From Streptomyces sp. CB02261 (GTDB lineage: Bacteria > Actinomycetota > Actinomycetes > Streptomycetales > Streptomycetaceae): a stretch of 64,000 bases of DNA. This document shows positions 15,626 to 24,877 of this stretch, in pieces. Position 1 is the stretch's first letter. Each line of letters starts with the position of its first letter. The translations under genes and the position numbers were made by a program. Location: contig NZ_LIVX01000004.1 of NCBI RefSeq assembly GCF_001905665.1, forward strand, positions 61,705 through 125,704, given 5' to 3'. The notes beneath the pieces are model-generated. The model did no database searches and was not told where the DNA came from. It saw nothing but the letters and a program-made list of their open reading frames with translations.

Positions 15626-17413
15626 GTGGCCGAGACCGTTCTGACCAACACCGGGCTCGACAGCTTCCTCGACGGAGCGCCCGAGCGCCGCGATCCTGTC
15701 TTCGTCCGTGCCGCCGAGGCGGTCCTCGGACTGCTCGCCCTCCGGGGCGCCGACCGGGGGAGCGGAGTGCCCGAGCCGACTCCCGCGCTCGTCCGGCAGC
15801 TGCTCGTCGAGGACCTGCCCACCTTCGTGTACGCGGCGCCCGGGGAGCTCGACGTCTACCCGGCCGTCCTCCGCGAACTCGCCGGACGGTTCGACGGGGA
15901 GCTGCCCGAGCGGGTCGCCGCCGTGGTCAGCGAGGCCGGGCCCGACTTCGAGCGGGCCATGACCGACCCCGGCAACCTCACCTGGCAGCGCTGGTACGCC
16001 TCCCTGCTGCGGGCCTGCGGCGCCGACCTCGGCGACCCCGAGGACGTACGGCGCCGGCTCACCGCCCTCGACGGGGCGCCGCTCCCCGACGGGGTGCACC
16101 GGGCCGATCTCATGGGGCGCACGGCCCTCGCGGACGTGCTCCTCGCCGAGGCCCTCACGCGCGCGTACGTCCGGGACGCCGAGAAACCGCCCGCCGCCGG
16201 GCCGCTGCTGACCGACCACGACGTCGCCACGGGCATCGGGCGGGTCGCCGCCGCCCTCCAGGACCGGTGGACCGCCGCCGGTCTCACCGAACAGCTCGCC
16301 GGGCCGTACGCGCAGTTCGCCCCGGGACCCGACGCGTTCCCCCATCTGGTGCTGGCCGACGCCCTTCTCGACGAGCACCTGGACCACTACGGCGACATCG
16401 GCGTCCCCGCGCCTCCGCCGCCCGCCATCGAGGCCGGGCCCGTCGAGGAGGACGCCGACACCCTCATCGCCGCCGTCGAGGAGCTGGCGGAGGAGGAGTT
16501 CGAGCCGTACGGCGGGGAGGCGCCCCACCTCCTGTACGTGGTCTACCGGCGCGGCTGCGCGCCGGAGTCCGTCGCCCGCAAGGCCGCCGAGTACGAGGAC
16601 TGGTCCGTCGACCCGGACCTGGAGGACGTGGCCGTACCCGTACCGGCCGAGGCGCCCGAGGAGTACGCGCTGCCGCCCCTGCCCGAACTCGTGCGGCTCC
16701 TCGGCACGGCGGGGGCGACCGAGGCCGACCGGGCCGGTCTGGAGGAACCCGCCCGCGAGCTGGCCGGCGTCATCGACCGGCTCGCCGCCACCGGCCTGGT
16801 CTTCCGCGCCGGCGACGCCTTCGGGCTCACCCCGCGCGGCGCGGGCGTCGTGCGGTACCTGCTCGGGGTGCGCGGGATCGCCGCTCCCCGCGCCGCCGAC
16901 GCCCGGGGATGGGCGGCGCCCGAGCTGGTCGCGGCCGCCGCCGGCTGGCCCCGGCCGGTCGCCGCGCGCGTGCTCGCCGACTGGCTCCACGCGCGCGGGG
17001 GGACCCCCGACGCCTGGTCGCAGCTGCTGGCCGCCCTCGGCACGGTCCACGCCGGCGGCTCCGACGCGGCCGCCGTCCGTGGGCTCTTCGCGGCCCTCGA
17101 CACCACCACCGCCCCGCCCGAGGCCCTGCGCGGCGCCCTCCGGGACCCGGTGATCGGCGCGTACGCCCACCAGGCCCTGCGCCTGCGGGGCGAACCGTCC
17201 GACCTGGTCCAGGTGGGCACCTCGGCGCGGGCGCTCTACGTCCTCGACGCGCTGCCCGCCAAGAAGGGCCCCCTCGAAGCCCGGCGCACCGCCTTCGACA
17301 CCGCGGCCGCCGCCTGGCCGGGCGGATCCGCCGCCCTGGTGCGGGCGATGACCGAGGCGGACCACCACGAGACGGAGCGGGTCCTCGGCCCGCTCGGTCT
17401 CGTCCCCTCGTGA
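15626..17413 (+). CDS. Large protein of unknown function
   Basis: A 595-residue acidic soluble protein. I do not recognise the family. The N-terminal 230 residues are helical (GLDSFLDGAPERRDPVFVRA), a strongly acidic linker lies near 270-310 (PVEEDADTLIAAVEELAEEE), and the C-terminal part contains a winged-helix-like segment GDAFGLTPRGAGVVRYLL. No transmembrane segment or signal peptide is seen. The GTG start was chosen as the first plausible start after the FN3 lipoprotein; the frame stays open further upstream. Confidence 0.75.
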   Translation: MAETVLTNTGLDSFLDGAPERRDPVFVRAAEAVLGLLALRGADRGSGVPEPTPALVRQLLVEDLPTFVYAAPGELDVYPAVLRELAGRFDGELPERVAAVVSEAGPDFERAMTDPGNLTWQRWYASLLRACGADLGDPEDVRRRLTALDGAPLPDGVHRADLMGRTALADVLLAEALTRAYVRDAEKPPAAGPLLTDHDVATGIGRVAAALQDRWTAAGLTEQLAGPYAQFAPGPDAFPHLVLADALLDEHLDHYGDIGVPAPPPPAIEAGPVEEDADTLIAAVEELAEEEFEPYGGEAPHLLYVVYRRGCAPESVARKAAEYEDWSVDPDLEDVAVPVPAEAPEEYALPPLPELVRLLGTAGATEADRAGLEEPARELAGVIDRLAATGLVFRAGDAFGLTPRGAGVVRYLLGVRGIAAPRAADARGWAAPELVAAAAGWPRPVAARVLADWLHARGGTPDAWSQLLAALGTVHAGGSDAAAVRGLFAALDTTTAPPEALRGALRDPVIGAYAHQALRLRGEPSDLVQVGTSARALYVLDALPAKKGPLEARRTAFDTAAAAWPGGSAALVRAMTEADHHETERVLGPLGLVPS

Positions 17414-17422
17414 GGCCCTGGC

Positions 17423-18568
17423 TCAGCCCGCCGTGAGGTACATCCCGGCGGGACCCGACCCCGCCGTGTTGCGGCAGCTGTGGTTGCCGGTGGGGCGGGC
17501 GTGGATGAGGGCCAGGCAGCGGCCGAGGGCCTGCTGGCCGTAGGCGTTCGGGTGCATGGACTCCTGGACGAGGCCCTGGGTGCTCTGGCTGTCGATCCAC
17601 CGCGCCCATTCGCTCGTCGTGCCCGACGCGGGCGCGGTCGCGGTCACCTGACGGCTCGCCTTCGCGCAGACCTCACGGCCCTGGAGCGCGTCCCGCAGGT
17701 CCATGAACTGCACGCCCTTGGCGGCGGCGACGCCCTTCAGACGGTTGGCGAGCTGCGGGACGAGGGAGTCGCGGGCCCAGTCGGAGTCGGCGTTCCAGAA
17801 GGGGCAGCCGCCGGTGTTCGTCCGGGCCCAGCCGCTCTCGGCGTACCGGTTGTCGGCGGCGCGCGGGATGGGGGAGGGGTACGACTGGAGGACGATCCGG
17901 TAGTCGGACGAGCCGTAACCGGCGGCCGTCATGACGGCCCTGATCTCGTCGACGGAACGGGAGACGTCCGCCATGACGCCGTCGATCTTCGCGTCGACCT
18001 CGGCCTGCTGGTCGTCGTGGCAGTACGAGTACCAGACGATGTAGTCGGTGGCGCAGCTGGTGATGATGTCGGCGAAGCCGAGGTCGTTGCCGCCGACGGA
18101 GAGCGCGATCAGCTCCACGTCGTGCGAGGCGGCGACGGCGGCGAGGCGGTCGGCCTGCGGGGCCTCGCCCTTGTAGGCCTGGCCGCCCTGGGAGGCGCGG
18201 ATGACGTTGTCGGTGGTCGCGCCCGAGCAGGCCAGGTTGATCAGGGAGCTCGCGATCGGTCCGGCGCTGAGCACCTCGGAGGTGTCCGAGCGGTGGCAGC
18301 CGCCGGCGGTGCTCCCGTAGACCCGGGAGGGGGCGTATCCGCTGCCCGTCCAGGCGCGGTCGGTGCCGTTGCGGCTGCCGGAGTTGGTGAGGCTGTTGCC
18401 GAGCCAGCGGCCGGCCTCGCCGGAGATGTAGCTGTCGCCCATGGCGACGACGGCGGTGGGCCCGCTGCCGTTGGACGCCTGGGCGGAGGGGGCGGCGACG
18501 GAGGCGAGCCCGGCGGCGGTACACAGTGCCAGGAGTGCGCGCAGCGCACGGTGGGGGGTCGAAGGCAT
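17423..18568 (-). CDS. Secreted SGNH/GDSL hydrolase (lipase/esterase)
   Basis: A 381-residue secreted enzyme. The signal peptide ends near SAQAS at residue 32. The GDSL block has the nucleophile Ser46 in VAMGDSYISGE, block III is SVGGNDLGF, and block V with the catalytic Asp-x-x-His variant reads ESMHPNAYGQQ. Several cysteine pairs fit a secreted actinobacterial SGNH esterase. Substrate is unknown; relatives act on lipids or acetylated glycans. It is transcribed from the minus strand after the malate synthase terminator. Confidence 0.9.
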   Translation of the reverse strand: MPSTPHRALRALLALCTAAGLASVAAPSAQASNGSGPTAVVAMGDSYISGEAGRWLGNSLTNSGSRNGTDRAWTGSGYAPSRVYGSTAGGCHRSDTSEVLSAGPIASSLINLACSGATTDNVIRASQGGQAYKGEAPQADRLAAVAASHDVELIALSVGGNDLGFADIITSCATDYIVWYSYCHDDQQAEVDAKIDGVMADVSRSVDEIRAVMTAAGYGSSDYRIVLQSYPSPIPRAADNRYAESGWARTNTGGCPFWNADSDWARDSLVPQLANRLKGVAAAKGVQFMDLRDALQGREVCAKASRQVTATAPASGTTSEWARWIDSQSTQGLVQESMHPNAYGQQALGRCLALIHARPTGNHSCRNTAGSGPAGMYLTAG

Positions 18569-18727
18569 GGCTGTGCTCCTGCGGTACGCAGTGACGTGGG
18601 GGACAGCCGCCGGCCGGTGGCATGGCGGAATCTCGCACGCGCCGACTTGTTACCGCTAGGTAGCTGCACGTCTCGGTTGCGTCACGGCACCTGTGGCACA
18701 CCAGGGCGGGCGACGCGGCACGGAACA

Positions 18728-18771
18728 GGGCTCTGCCCCCGGTGCCTGTGCGGGCACCGGGGGCAGAGCCC
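18728..18771 (-). terminator. Perfect 19-bp terminator hairpin
   Basis: The arms 18728-18746 and 18753-18771 are exact complements around a 6-base loop. It lies 30 bases past the malate synthase stop on the minus strand. Confidence 0.85.
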
Positions 18772-18801
18772 CGTCCTGTGAGCTGTCCGGCCGCTGTGCG
18801 G

Positions 18802-20424
18802 TCAGCCGACCAGCTGTTCGTACGCGGGCAGCGTCAGGAAGTCCGCGTAGTCCGCGTCGAGGGAGACGTGCAGCAGCAGGTCGTGCGCCTGCTGCCACTT
18901 GCCGGCCGCGAAGGCCTCCTCGCCGATCTCGGCGCGGATCGCGGCCAGCTCCTCGGCGGCCACCGTGCGGGCCAGCTCGGGGGTGGCCGTCTCGCCGTTC
19001 TCGAAGACGACGCCGGCGTTGATCCACTGCCAGATCTGCGAGCGCGAGATCTCGGCGGTGGCCGCGTCCTCCATCAGGTTGAAGATGGCGACGGCGCCCA
19101 GGCCCCGCAGCCACGCCTCGATGTAGCGGATGCCGACCTGTACGGCGCTCACCAGACCGGCGTAGGTCGGCCTGGCGTCCAGCGAGTCGATGGCGATCAG
19201 GTCGCCGGGTGCGACGGAGACGTCCTCGCGGAGGCGGTCCTTCTGGTTCGGCTTCTCGCCGAGGACGGCGTCGAAGGAGGCCATCGCGATCGGCACCAGG
19301 TCGGGGTGGGCGACCCAGGAGCCGTCGAAGCCGTCGCCGGCCTCCCGGTCCTTGTCGGCCTTGACCTTCTCGAAGGCGACCTTGTTCACCTCGGCGTCCT
19401 TGCGGGACGGGATGAACGCCGCCATGCCGCCGATCGCGTGCGCGCCGCGCTTGTGGCAGGTGCGCACGAGGAGTTCGGTGTACGCGCGCATGAACGGGGC
19501 CGTCATCGTGACCGCGTTGCGGTCCGGCAGGACGAACTTGGATCCGCCGTCACGGAAGTTCTTGACGATGGAGAAGAGGTAGTCCCAGCGCCCGGCGTTC
19601 AACCCGGCGGCGTGGTCGCGGAGTTCGTAGAGGATCTCCTCCATCTCGTACGCGGCCGTGATGGTCTCGATGAGGACCGTGGCGCGGACGGTGCCCTGCG
19701 GGATGCCGACGTAGTCCTGGGCGAAGACGAAGATCTCGTTCCAGAGGCGGGCCTCCAGGTGCGACTCCGTCTTCGGCAGGTAGAAGTACGGGCCCTTGCC
19801 GAGGTCGATGAGCCGCTGGGCGTTGTGGAAGAAGTACAGGCCGAAGTCGACCAGCGCGCCCGGCACCGGGCGTCCGTCGAAGGTGAGGTGACGCTCCTCC
19901 AGGTGCCAGCCGCGCGGCCGCATGACGACCGTGGCGAGCTGGTCGGCGGGCTTGAGGGCGTACGACTTGCCCGAGCGCGGGTCGGTGAAGTCGATGTTCC
20001 GGCCGTACGCGTCGATCAGGTTGAGCTGGCCCAGGACGACGTTCTCCCAGGTCGGCGCCGAGGCGTCCTCGAAGTCGGCGAGCCAGACCTTCGCGCCGGA
20101 GTTCAGGGCGTTGATCGTCATCTTGCGGTCGGTCGGGCCGGTGATCTCGACACGGCGGTCGTTCAGCGCCGCCGGGGCCGGCGCGACCCTCCAGGAGTCG
20201 TCGGCGCGGATCGCCGCCGTCTCCGGCAGGAAGTCCAGGGTGGACGTGCGGGCGATCTCGGCGCGGCGCTCCGCCCGGCGGGCGAGGAGCTCGTCCCGGC
20301 GCGGGGTGAACCGCCGGTGCAGTTCGGCGACGAAGGCCAGGGCGGCCTCGGTGAGCACCTCTTCCTGACGCGGCAGGGGCTCGGCATCGACGACGGCCAG
20401 GGGGGACGGCGCTGGTGCGGACAT
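18802..20424 (-). CDS. aceB: Malate synthase A
   Basis: A 540-residue malate synthase that condenses glyoxylate with acetyl-CoA to malate. The family motifs are DFEDASAPTWENV, RATVLIETITAAYEMEEIL (glutamate metal ligand), AGLNAGRWDYLFS and WQWINAG near the end. It has no adjacent isocitrate lyase gene. Its promoter carries both operator types of the purine genes, so it probably serves to drain glyoxylate from allantoin breakdown rather than the acetate glyoxylate cycle. Length and start fit the A isoform. Confidence 0.96.
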   Translation of the reverse strand: MSAPAPSPLAVVDAEPLPRQEEVLTEAALAFVAELHRRFTPRRDELLARRAERRAEIARTSTLDFLPETAAIRADDSWRVAPAPAALNDRRVEITGPTDRKMTINALNSGAKVWLADFEDASAPTWENVVLGQLNLIDAYGRNIDFTDPRSGKSYALKPADQLATVVMRPRGWHLEERHLTFDGRPVPGALVDFGLYFFHNAQRLIDLGKGPYFYLPKTESHLEARLWNEIFVFAQDYVGIPQGTVRATVLIETITAAYEMEEILYELRDHAAGLNAGRWDYLFSIVKNFRDGGSKFVLPDRNAVTMTAPFMRAYTELLVRTCHKRGAHAIGGMAAFIPSRKDAEVNKVAFEKVKADKDREAGDGFDGSWVAHPDLVPIAMASFDAVLGEKPNQKDRLREDVSVAPGDLIAIDSLDARPTYAGLVSAVQVGIRYIEAWLRGLGAVAIFNLMEDAATAEISRSQIWQWINAGVVFENGETATPELARTVAAEELAAIRAEIGEEAFAAGKWQQAHDLLLHVSLDADYADFLTLPAYEQLVG

Positions 20425-20548
20425 GAACTGTCACTTCCTTCAGCGGACTTCACGGGCGGTGCCAGGCGGCCGCCGGGCGTCGCGGGACGGCACGGAGTGC
20501 CGCAGGCGCCGAGATACGGCCGCAAGCGCCTTCTCAACGAGCAGACGC

Positions 20549-20601
20549 TTCTGAACAGTGGATACTAGTTTCCTCATGGTGGAAGTTCAATGGTTTGTTG
20601 A
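20549..20601 (-). promoter_or_regulatory. Malate synthase promoter with both operator types
   Basis: On the minus strand, TCAACAAACCATTGA (20587-20601) overlaps the -35 TTGAAC (20585-20590). A 17-base spacer follows, then the -10 TAGTAT (20562-20567). The palindrome TTCCACCATGAGGAA (20570-20584) fills the spacer. A weaker copy, ATCCACTGTTCAGAA (20549-20563), has its centre 21 bp further on and covers the -10 and start. This fits direct repression by two proteins or two modes of one. Confidence 0.7.
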
Positions 20602-20661
20602 TGTCGAGATTCTCCGGATCGACAGACCATGGCGCTCGGTGCCAGGCCGTGCACGCCCCGC

Positions 20662-21276
20662 TCACTCCAGGTGGTCCAGATCCGCCTCCGTGTCGATGTC
20701 ATACGGCTCGGCCACATCCGAACAGTCCACCGGCGTGATCGCATCCCGGTGCGCCCCCAGATAGTCCCGCGCGCCCCGGTCGCCCACCGCCGACGCGACG
20801 ATCCCCGCCCAGTGCCCGGCGCCGAACAGCACCGGATGGCCGCGCTCCCCGTCGTACGAGGCGGCCGCCAGCGTGTCCCGTGAGCCGTACGCCCCCAGGA
20901 CCCGGGACACCGCCTCCGCTCCGATCCCCGGCTGGTCGACCAGGAGGACCAGCGCCGCGTCCACCCCGCGCGGATCGGCGGCCAGGGACGCGAGTCCCGC
21001 CCGCAGCGAGGAACCCATCCCCTCCGCCCACGCGGGGTTGTCCACCAGGACGCACCCCGGCAGCTCGGCCCGCTCGCGTACGACCTCGGCCGACGCCCCC
21101 AGGACCACGTGCACCACCTCGCAGCCGGCCGCGCGCAGCACCCCCGCCGCGTGCTCGACCAGCGGCCGGCCCCGGTGCGACAGGAGCGCCTTGGGGCGCC
21201 CGCCGAGCCGCCGCCCGCCCCCTGCGGCGAGCAGCAGACCGGCGACGACGGGCCTTCGATCATTCACAGAAGTCAT
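20662..21276 (-). CDS. MobA/MocA-like nucleotidyltransferase
   Basis: A 204-residue NTP-transferase-fold protein with the signature LLLAAGGGRRLGGRPKALL, followed by LVDQPG and GHPVLF motifs of the MobA/MocA group. MocA cytidylates molybdopterin for xanthine-dehydrogenase-type enzymes, which would fit this locus because xanthine oxidation feeds uricase, but no Mo enzyme is in the window. The ATG at MTSVND was preferred on alignment sense; longer starts exist and no ribosome-binding site is strong. It is upstream of and co-directional with malate synthase. Confidence 0.85.
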   Translation of the reverse strand: MTSVNDRRPVVAGLLLAAGGGRRLGGRPKALLSHRGRPLVEHAAGVLRAAGCEVVHVVLGASAEVVRERAELPGCVLVDNPAWAEGMGSSLRAGLASLAADPRGVDAALVLLVDQPGIGAEAVSRVLGAYGSRDTLAAASYDGERGHPVLFGAGHWAGIVASAVGDRGARDYLGAHRDAITPVDCSDVAEPYDIDTEADLDHLE

Positions 21277-21472
21277 GGGGAGTGCATACCGCATCAGGCG
21301 GAATGACACGGTCGCCTGAATTCCGCCCTCCAAGGGTGGCGCGCCGGGGTGGCGAAGGAGTTAACTGGCCCGCGACTCACAGCGCCGGGCACCGTCCGGC
21401 AGGCCCGCCCGAGGTGTGCGGTGAGTCGGGGGCAAGGCGTTCTGCGCACAGTGTCGTGCGAGGGGGAGAACC

Positions 21473-21805
21473 ATGTTGCGAAGCGTGGGGCAGAGGCGAG
21501 TGACCGGCGAGGGCGTGGACCCCAGGGTGGCCGAACTGCGGTCCGCCGTGTCCCGGCTCAGGCGTGAACTCGCCGCCCACCGGGTCGAGTTCGCCGACCG
21601 GGGCATCGCCGAGGACGAGCTCGCCGCCCTGGACGCGATGGCACTCAGCGGCGCCCCGGAGGTACGGCGGCTGCGCCGCTCCCTGCTGCTCGTCGCCGGC
21701 TCCGTCGGCTCCGTCAGCGCCCTCGCGGAAGGCCTCGCCGGGGTCCGCCGCGCCGTCGAACTCTTCGGACCGCCGCCCGCCCAGGACGCCGGGCCTACCG
21801 CCTGA
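21473..21805 (+). CDS. Small helical protein of unknown function
   Basis: A 110-residue protein made of two helical segments: DPRVAELRSAVSRLRRELAA and RLRRSLLLVAGSVGSVSAL, the second amphipathic or weakly membrane-seeking. It resembles small conserved Streptomyces proteins of unknown function (perhaps DUF5955; recalled, not checked). GGGGGAGAA precedes the ATG. Its stop codon lies in a 33-bp repeat shared with the end of the convergent response-regulator gene. Confidence 0.65.
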   Translation: MLRSVGQRRVTGEGVDPRVAELRSAVSRLRRELAAHRVEFADRGIAEDELAALDAMALSGAPEVRRLRRSLLLVAGSVGSVSALAEGLAGVRRAVELFGPPPAQDAGPTA

Positions 21806-21855
21806 GCAGGACGCCGGGCCAACCGCCCGCCCAGGACGCCGGGCCTACCGCCTGA
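21773..21855. repeat. Two 33-bp repeat copies with a partial third between convergent genes
   Basis: A 33-bp unit beginning CCGCCCGCCCAGGACGCCGG occurs at 21773-21805 and 21823-21855, with a shorter copy (CAGGACGCCGGGCC) between. The first copy supplies the plus-strand TGA stop, the second the minus-strand TAG stop. Confidence 0.9.
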
Positions 21856-22471
21856 TCAGCCGGCGTGCCGTCGCCGCCGCCACGGCCGCCGTGCGCGAGT
21901 CCACGCCGAGCTTCGCGAAGACATGCACCAGATGCGACTTCACCGTCGCCTGGCTCAGGAAGAGCGCCTTGCTGATCTGCTGGTTCGACAGACCCTCGCC
22001 GACCAGCTGGAGCACTTCCAGTTCCCGTCGGGTCAGCGCCTGCGCCGGGGTCCGCATCCGGTCCATGAGCCGGTGCGCCACCGCCGGCGCGAGCGCCGAC
22101 TGCCCGGCCGCGGCCGTCCGCACCGCCGCCGCCAGCTCCTCCGGCGGCGCGTCCTTCAGGAGGTAGCCGGAGGCGCCCGCCTCCACCGCCGCCAGGATGT
22201 CCGCGTCCGTGTCGTACGTCGTCAGGACCAGTACCTTCGGCCCGCCGGGCGCCGCCGTGATCGCCGCCGTCGCCTCCGAGCCGTGCATCCCGGACCCGAA
22301 CTGCAGGTCCATCAGGACGACGTCCACCCCTCCGGCGGTGGCCAGTTCCACCGCGCGCCCGGCGGTGGCGGCCTCCGCGACGACGGCGAAGTCCGGCTCC
22401 GTGTCGAGGACCGCGCGCAGGCCCGCCCGTACCACCGGGTGGTCGTCGGCGAGAAGAAGGCGGATGGTCAT
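21845..22471 (-). CDS. NarL/LuxR-family response regulator
   Basis: A 208-residue two-domain regulator. The receiver domain has the acidic pair Asp9-Asp10, the phospho-acceptor Asp55 in VVLMDLQFG and Lys in YLLKDAPP. The C-terminal LuxR-type helix-turn-helix spans about 140-200 (LTRRELEVLQLVGEGLSNQQ, then the recognition helix). Its gene follows the histidine kinase gene by 3 bp on the same strand. The pair is divergent from an ABC exporter, the usual layout for a system that controls that exporter. Confidence 0.95.
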   Translation of the reverse strand: MTIRLLLADDHPVVRAGLRAVLDTEPDFAVVAEAATAGRAVELATAGGVDVVLMDLQFGSGMHGSEATAAITAAPGGPKVLVLTTYDTDADILAAVEAGASGYLLKDAPPEELAAAVRTAAAGQSALAPAVAHRLMDRMRTPAQALTRRELEVLQLVGEGLSNQQISKALFLSQATVKSHLVHVFAKLGVDSRTAAVAAATARRLIRR

Positions 22472-22474
22472 GGC

Positions 22475-23686
22475 TCAGGCTCCAGCCGGGAGAGGGAGGG
22501 AGACGGCGACGGCCGTGCCCTGGCCGGGCGCGGACTCCACCGTGAACATGCCGCCCAGCGACTCCGCCCGCGAGCGCATCGCCGGAAGCCCGAAACCGCC
22601 GTCGGACGACGGGCGCACGGACGCGGGCTCGAACCCCTCGCCGTCGTCGACCACGTCCAGGGTGACCGAGGCGTCCATGAACGACAGGGTGATCTCCGCC
22701 CGCGAGGCGCCCGCGTGCCGCACGGTGTTCGCGAGCGCCGACTGCGCGATGCGCAGCAGAGCCACCTCGTAGGGGGTCGGCAGCTCGACCGGCGTACCGC
22801 TCACGGAGAAACGCACCCGCGGCCCGCCCGACCGTTCGTAGACCCCCGACTCGGGTGCCGCCCCCGGCTCGCACAGCCGTTCCAGGGCCGCCGCCAGGGA
22901 GCCGTGCTCCAGGTCCGGTGGGGACAGGGCCCGGACGAAGCGCCTCGCCTCCGCCAGGTTGTCCTGCGCCGCCTGCCGCGCCCGGTCGATGTGGCCGGCG
23001 GCCGGGGAGCCCGGCGGCAGCGCCCGCTCGGCGGCCCGCAGCAGCAGCTGGATCGACGACAGGCCCTGCGCGAGCGTGTCGTGGATCTCCCGCGCGAGCC
23101 GCTCCCGCTCGGCGAGCGTCCCCGCGTGCCGCTCGGCCGCCGCCAGCTCCGCCCGGGTCGCGATCAGCTCCTCGATCAGCCGGCGCCGCCGCTCGCTCTC
23201 CCGGTACAGGGCCTGGTAGCCCAGGACCGTCGCCACCGCGACCGCCCCGCCGAGCAGCGGCCCGATGAAGACCCCGGGGTTGAGCGCGGCGCCGTGCCCC
23301 ACGAACGAGAGGATCGCCGCGCCCGCCGTCAGCGCGACCACCGGCAGCGACCAGCGCACCGGCAGCAGATGCAGCTGGAGGAAGTAGAGGGGGAACGCCA
23401 CCCACAGCGCCTCCGGGGTCAGCCAGAGCAGCGCCAGCCAGGACGCGCCCAGGACCGCCAGCCACACCGCGGCGGCCCGCTGCGAACTCCGTACGGACGG
23501 CAGGTACGAACCGGCCGCGTACACCGCGCCCGTCACCACCGCGAGCGCCGATCCGGCGGCCGAGTCCGCCCCTGCCGCCGCCAGGACGAGCAGGCCCGCC
23601 ATCAGCAGATGCAGACAGAGGCGCAGCGCGCGCAGGACGGGCGTCGGGGGGCGCCGGGAGGGGTGGGGGGAGGGTTGCGGATCCAT
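22475..23686 (-). CDS. DesK/NarX-type sensor histidine kinase
   Basis: A 403-residue membrane kinase with about five or six N-terminal hydrophobic segments (residues 20-165), a coiled linker, the HisKA_3 box REIHDTLAQGLSSIQ with the phosphorylated His, and a C-terminal HATPase domain (VDDGEGFEP, GGFGLPAMRSRAESLGG). It has no extracytoplasmic sensor domain, so it belongs to the intramembrane-sensing class often tied to cell-envelope stress or antimicrobial export. It is translated just ahead of its response regulator. Confidence 0.94.
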   Translation of the reverse strand: MDPQPSPHPSRRPPTPVLRALRLCLHLLMAGLLVLAAAGADSAAGSALAVVTGAVYAAGSYLPSVRSSQRAAAVWLAVLGASWLALLWLTPEALWVAFPLYFLQLHLLPVRWSLPVVALTAGAAILSFVGHGAALNPGVFIGPLLGGAVAVATVLGYQALYRESERRRRLIEELIATRAELAAAERHAGTLAERERLAREIHDTLAQGLSSIQLLLRAAERALPPGSPAAGHIDRARQAAQDNLAEARRFVRALSPPDLEHGSLAAALERLCEPGAAPESGVYERSGGPRVRFSVSGTPVELPTPYEVALLRIAQSALANTVRHAGASRAEITLSFMDASVTLDVVDDGEGFEPASVRPSSDGGFGLPAMRSRAESLGGMFTVESAPGQGTAVAVSLPLPAGA

Positions 23687-23797
23687 GTCCCCCCAGCCTA
23701 GACACGGGGCGACAATCCGGACTCAACCGAAAGTTTGATTGCGGGGCCATCCGCGGCGCGATGCCCGCCCGGCACCGGCCGGACCACTCTGGTCGGC

Positions 23798-24877
23798 ATG
23801 TTCGTGGCATGGAGAGACCTCAGATTCGCCAAGGGGCGGTTCGCCCTCATGGGCACGGTGATCGTGCTGATCACCCTCCTCGTCGGGTTGCTGTCGGGGC
23901 TGACAGCCGGGCTCGCGCGGGAGAACGTCTCCGCGATCACCGGGCTGCCCGCCGACCGGCTCGCCTTCGCGGCGCCGCCGGCCGGGCAGTCGGTCTCCTT
24001 CACCAACTCGACGGTGACGGAGGACCAGTGGCGCCTCTGGTCCCGGCGGCCGGGCGTGACGGCCGCGACACCGCTCGGCATCCGTACGCTCAACGGCGCC
24101 GCCGGGGACCGTACCGCCGCCGTGTCCGCCTTCGGCACGGAACCGGAGGCCGGGCTCGCGCCCGTGCCCCCCGCCCCGGGCAAGGCGGTCCTCTCCGCGT
24201 CGGCGGCCGAGGAGCTGGGCGTCTCCGCGGGCGACGCCGTCCGCGTCGGCCCTCTGGAGCTCACCGTCGCGGCGGTGGCCGGCGATGCCTCGTACAGCCA
24301 CACCCCCGTGGTGTGGACCGCCCTCGACGACTGGCAGCGGATCGGCCACGACGGCACGGCCGCGGGGGAGCAGGCCACCGTCATCGCGCTGCGCGGGGGA
24401 GACGGGGCCGACTGGACGGCCGGGGACGAGGCCGCCGGCACCGAGGCCCGGAGCGTCGACGAGGCCCTCACCGCCCTGGGCTCCTACCAGGCCGAGAACG
24501 GCTCGCTCCAGCTCATGCGCGGGTTCCTCTTCGCCATCTCCGCGCTGGTCATAGGAGCCTTCTTCACCGTCTGGACCATCCAGCGCAGCGCCGACGTCGC
24601 CGTCCTCAAGGCGCTCGGCGCCTCCACCCCGTACCTCCTCAGGGACGCCCTCGGACAGGCCGTCCTCATGCTCGCGGCGGGCACGCTGCTCGGCACCGCG
24701 CTGGCGGTCGGCATCGGCGCGCTGGTCAGCGGCGGGAACGTGCCCTTCGTCCTGGAACCGCTCACCGTCCTCGGACCGGCCGCCGTGATCATCGTGCTCG
24801 GTGTCCTCGGGGCCGCCCTGTCCATCCGGCGGATCACCGCCGTCGACCCCCTCACCGCCCTCGGGAGCGCCCGATGA
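23798..24877 (+). CDS. FtsX-like ABC transporter permease
   Basis: A 359-residue MacB/FtsX-type permease with one N-terminal membrane helix (about 20-45), a large extracytoplasmic domain (about 50-240) and three C-terminal helices. The region IQRSADVAVLKALGAS is the FtsX cytoplasmic coupling segment. The ATPase gene overlaps its stop by 4 bp. It is divergent from a two-component system by 111 bp. Such exporters handle peptides, lipids or antibiotics; the substrate is unknown. Confidence 0.92.
   Translation: MFVAWRDLRFAKGRFALMGTVIVLITLLVGLLSGLTAGLARENVSAITGLPADRLAFAAPPAGQSVSFTNSTVTEDQWRLWSRRPGVTAATPLGIRTLNGAAGDRTAAVSAFGTEPEAGLAPVPPAPGKAVLSASAAEELGVSAGDAVRVGPLELTVAAVAGDASYSHTPVVWTALDDWQRIGHDGTAAGEQATVIALRGGDGADWTAGDEAAGTEARSVDEALTALGSYQAENGSLQLMRGFLFAISALVIGAFFTVWTIQRSADVAVLKALGASTPYLLRDALGQAVLMLAAGTLLGTALAVGIGALVSGGNVPFVLEPLTVLGPAAVIIVLGVLGAALSIRRITAVDPLTALGSAR

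Noticed and set aside
23700..23745. TCAACCGAAAGTTTGA upstream of the ABC permease as another class II operator.
   Set aside because: The spacing and second arm do not match the class II pattern and the gene is not purine-related.
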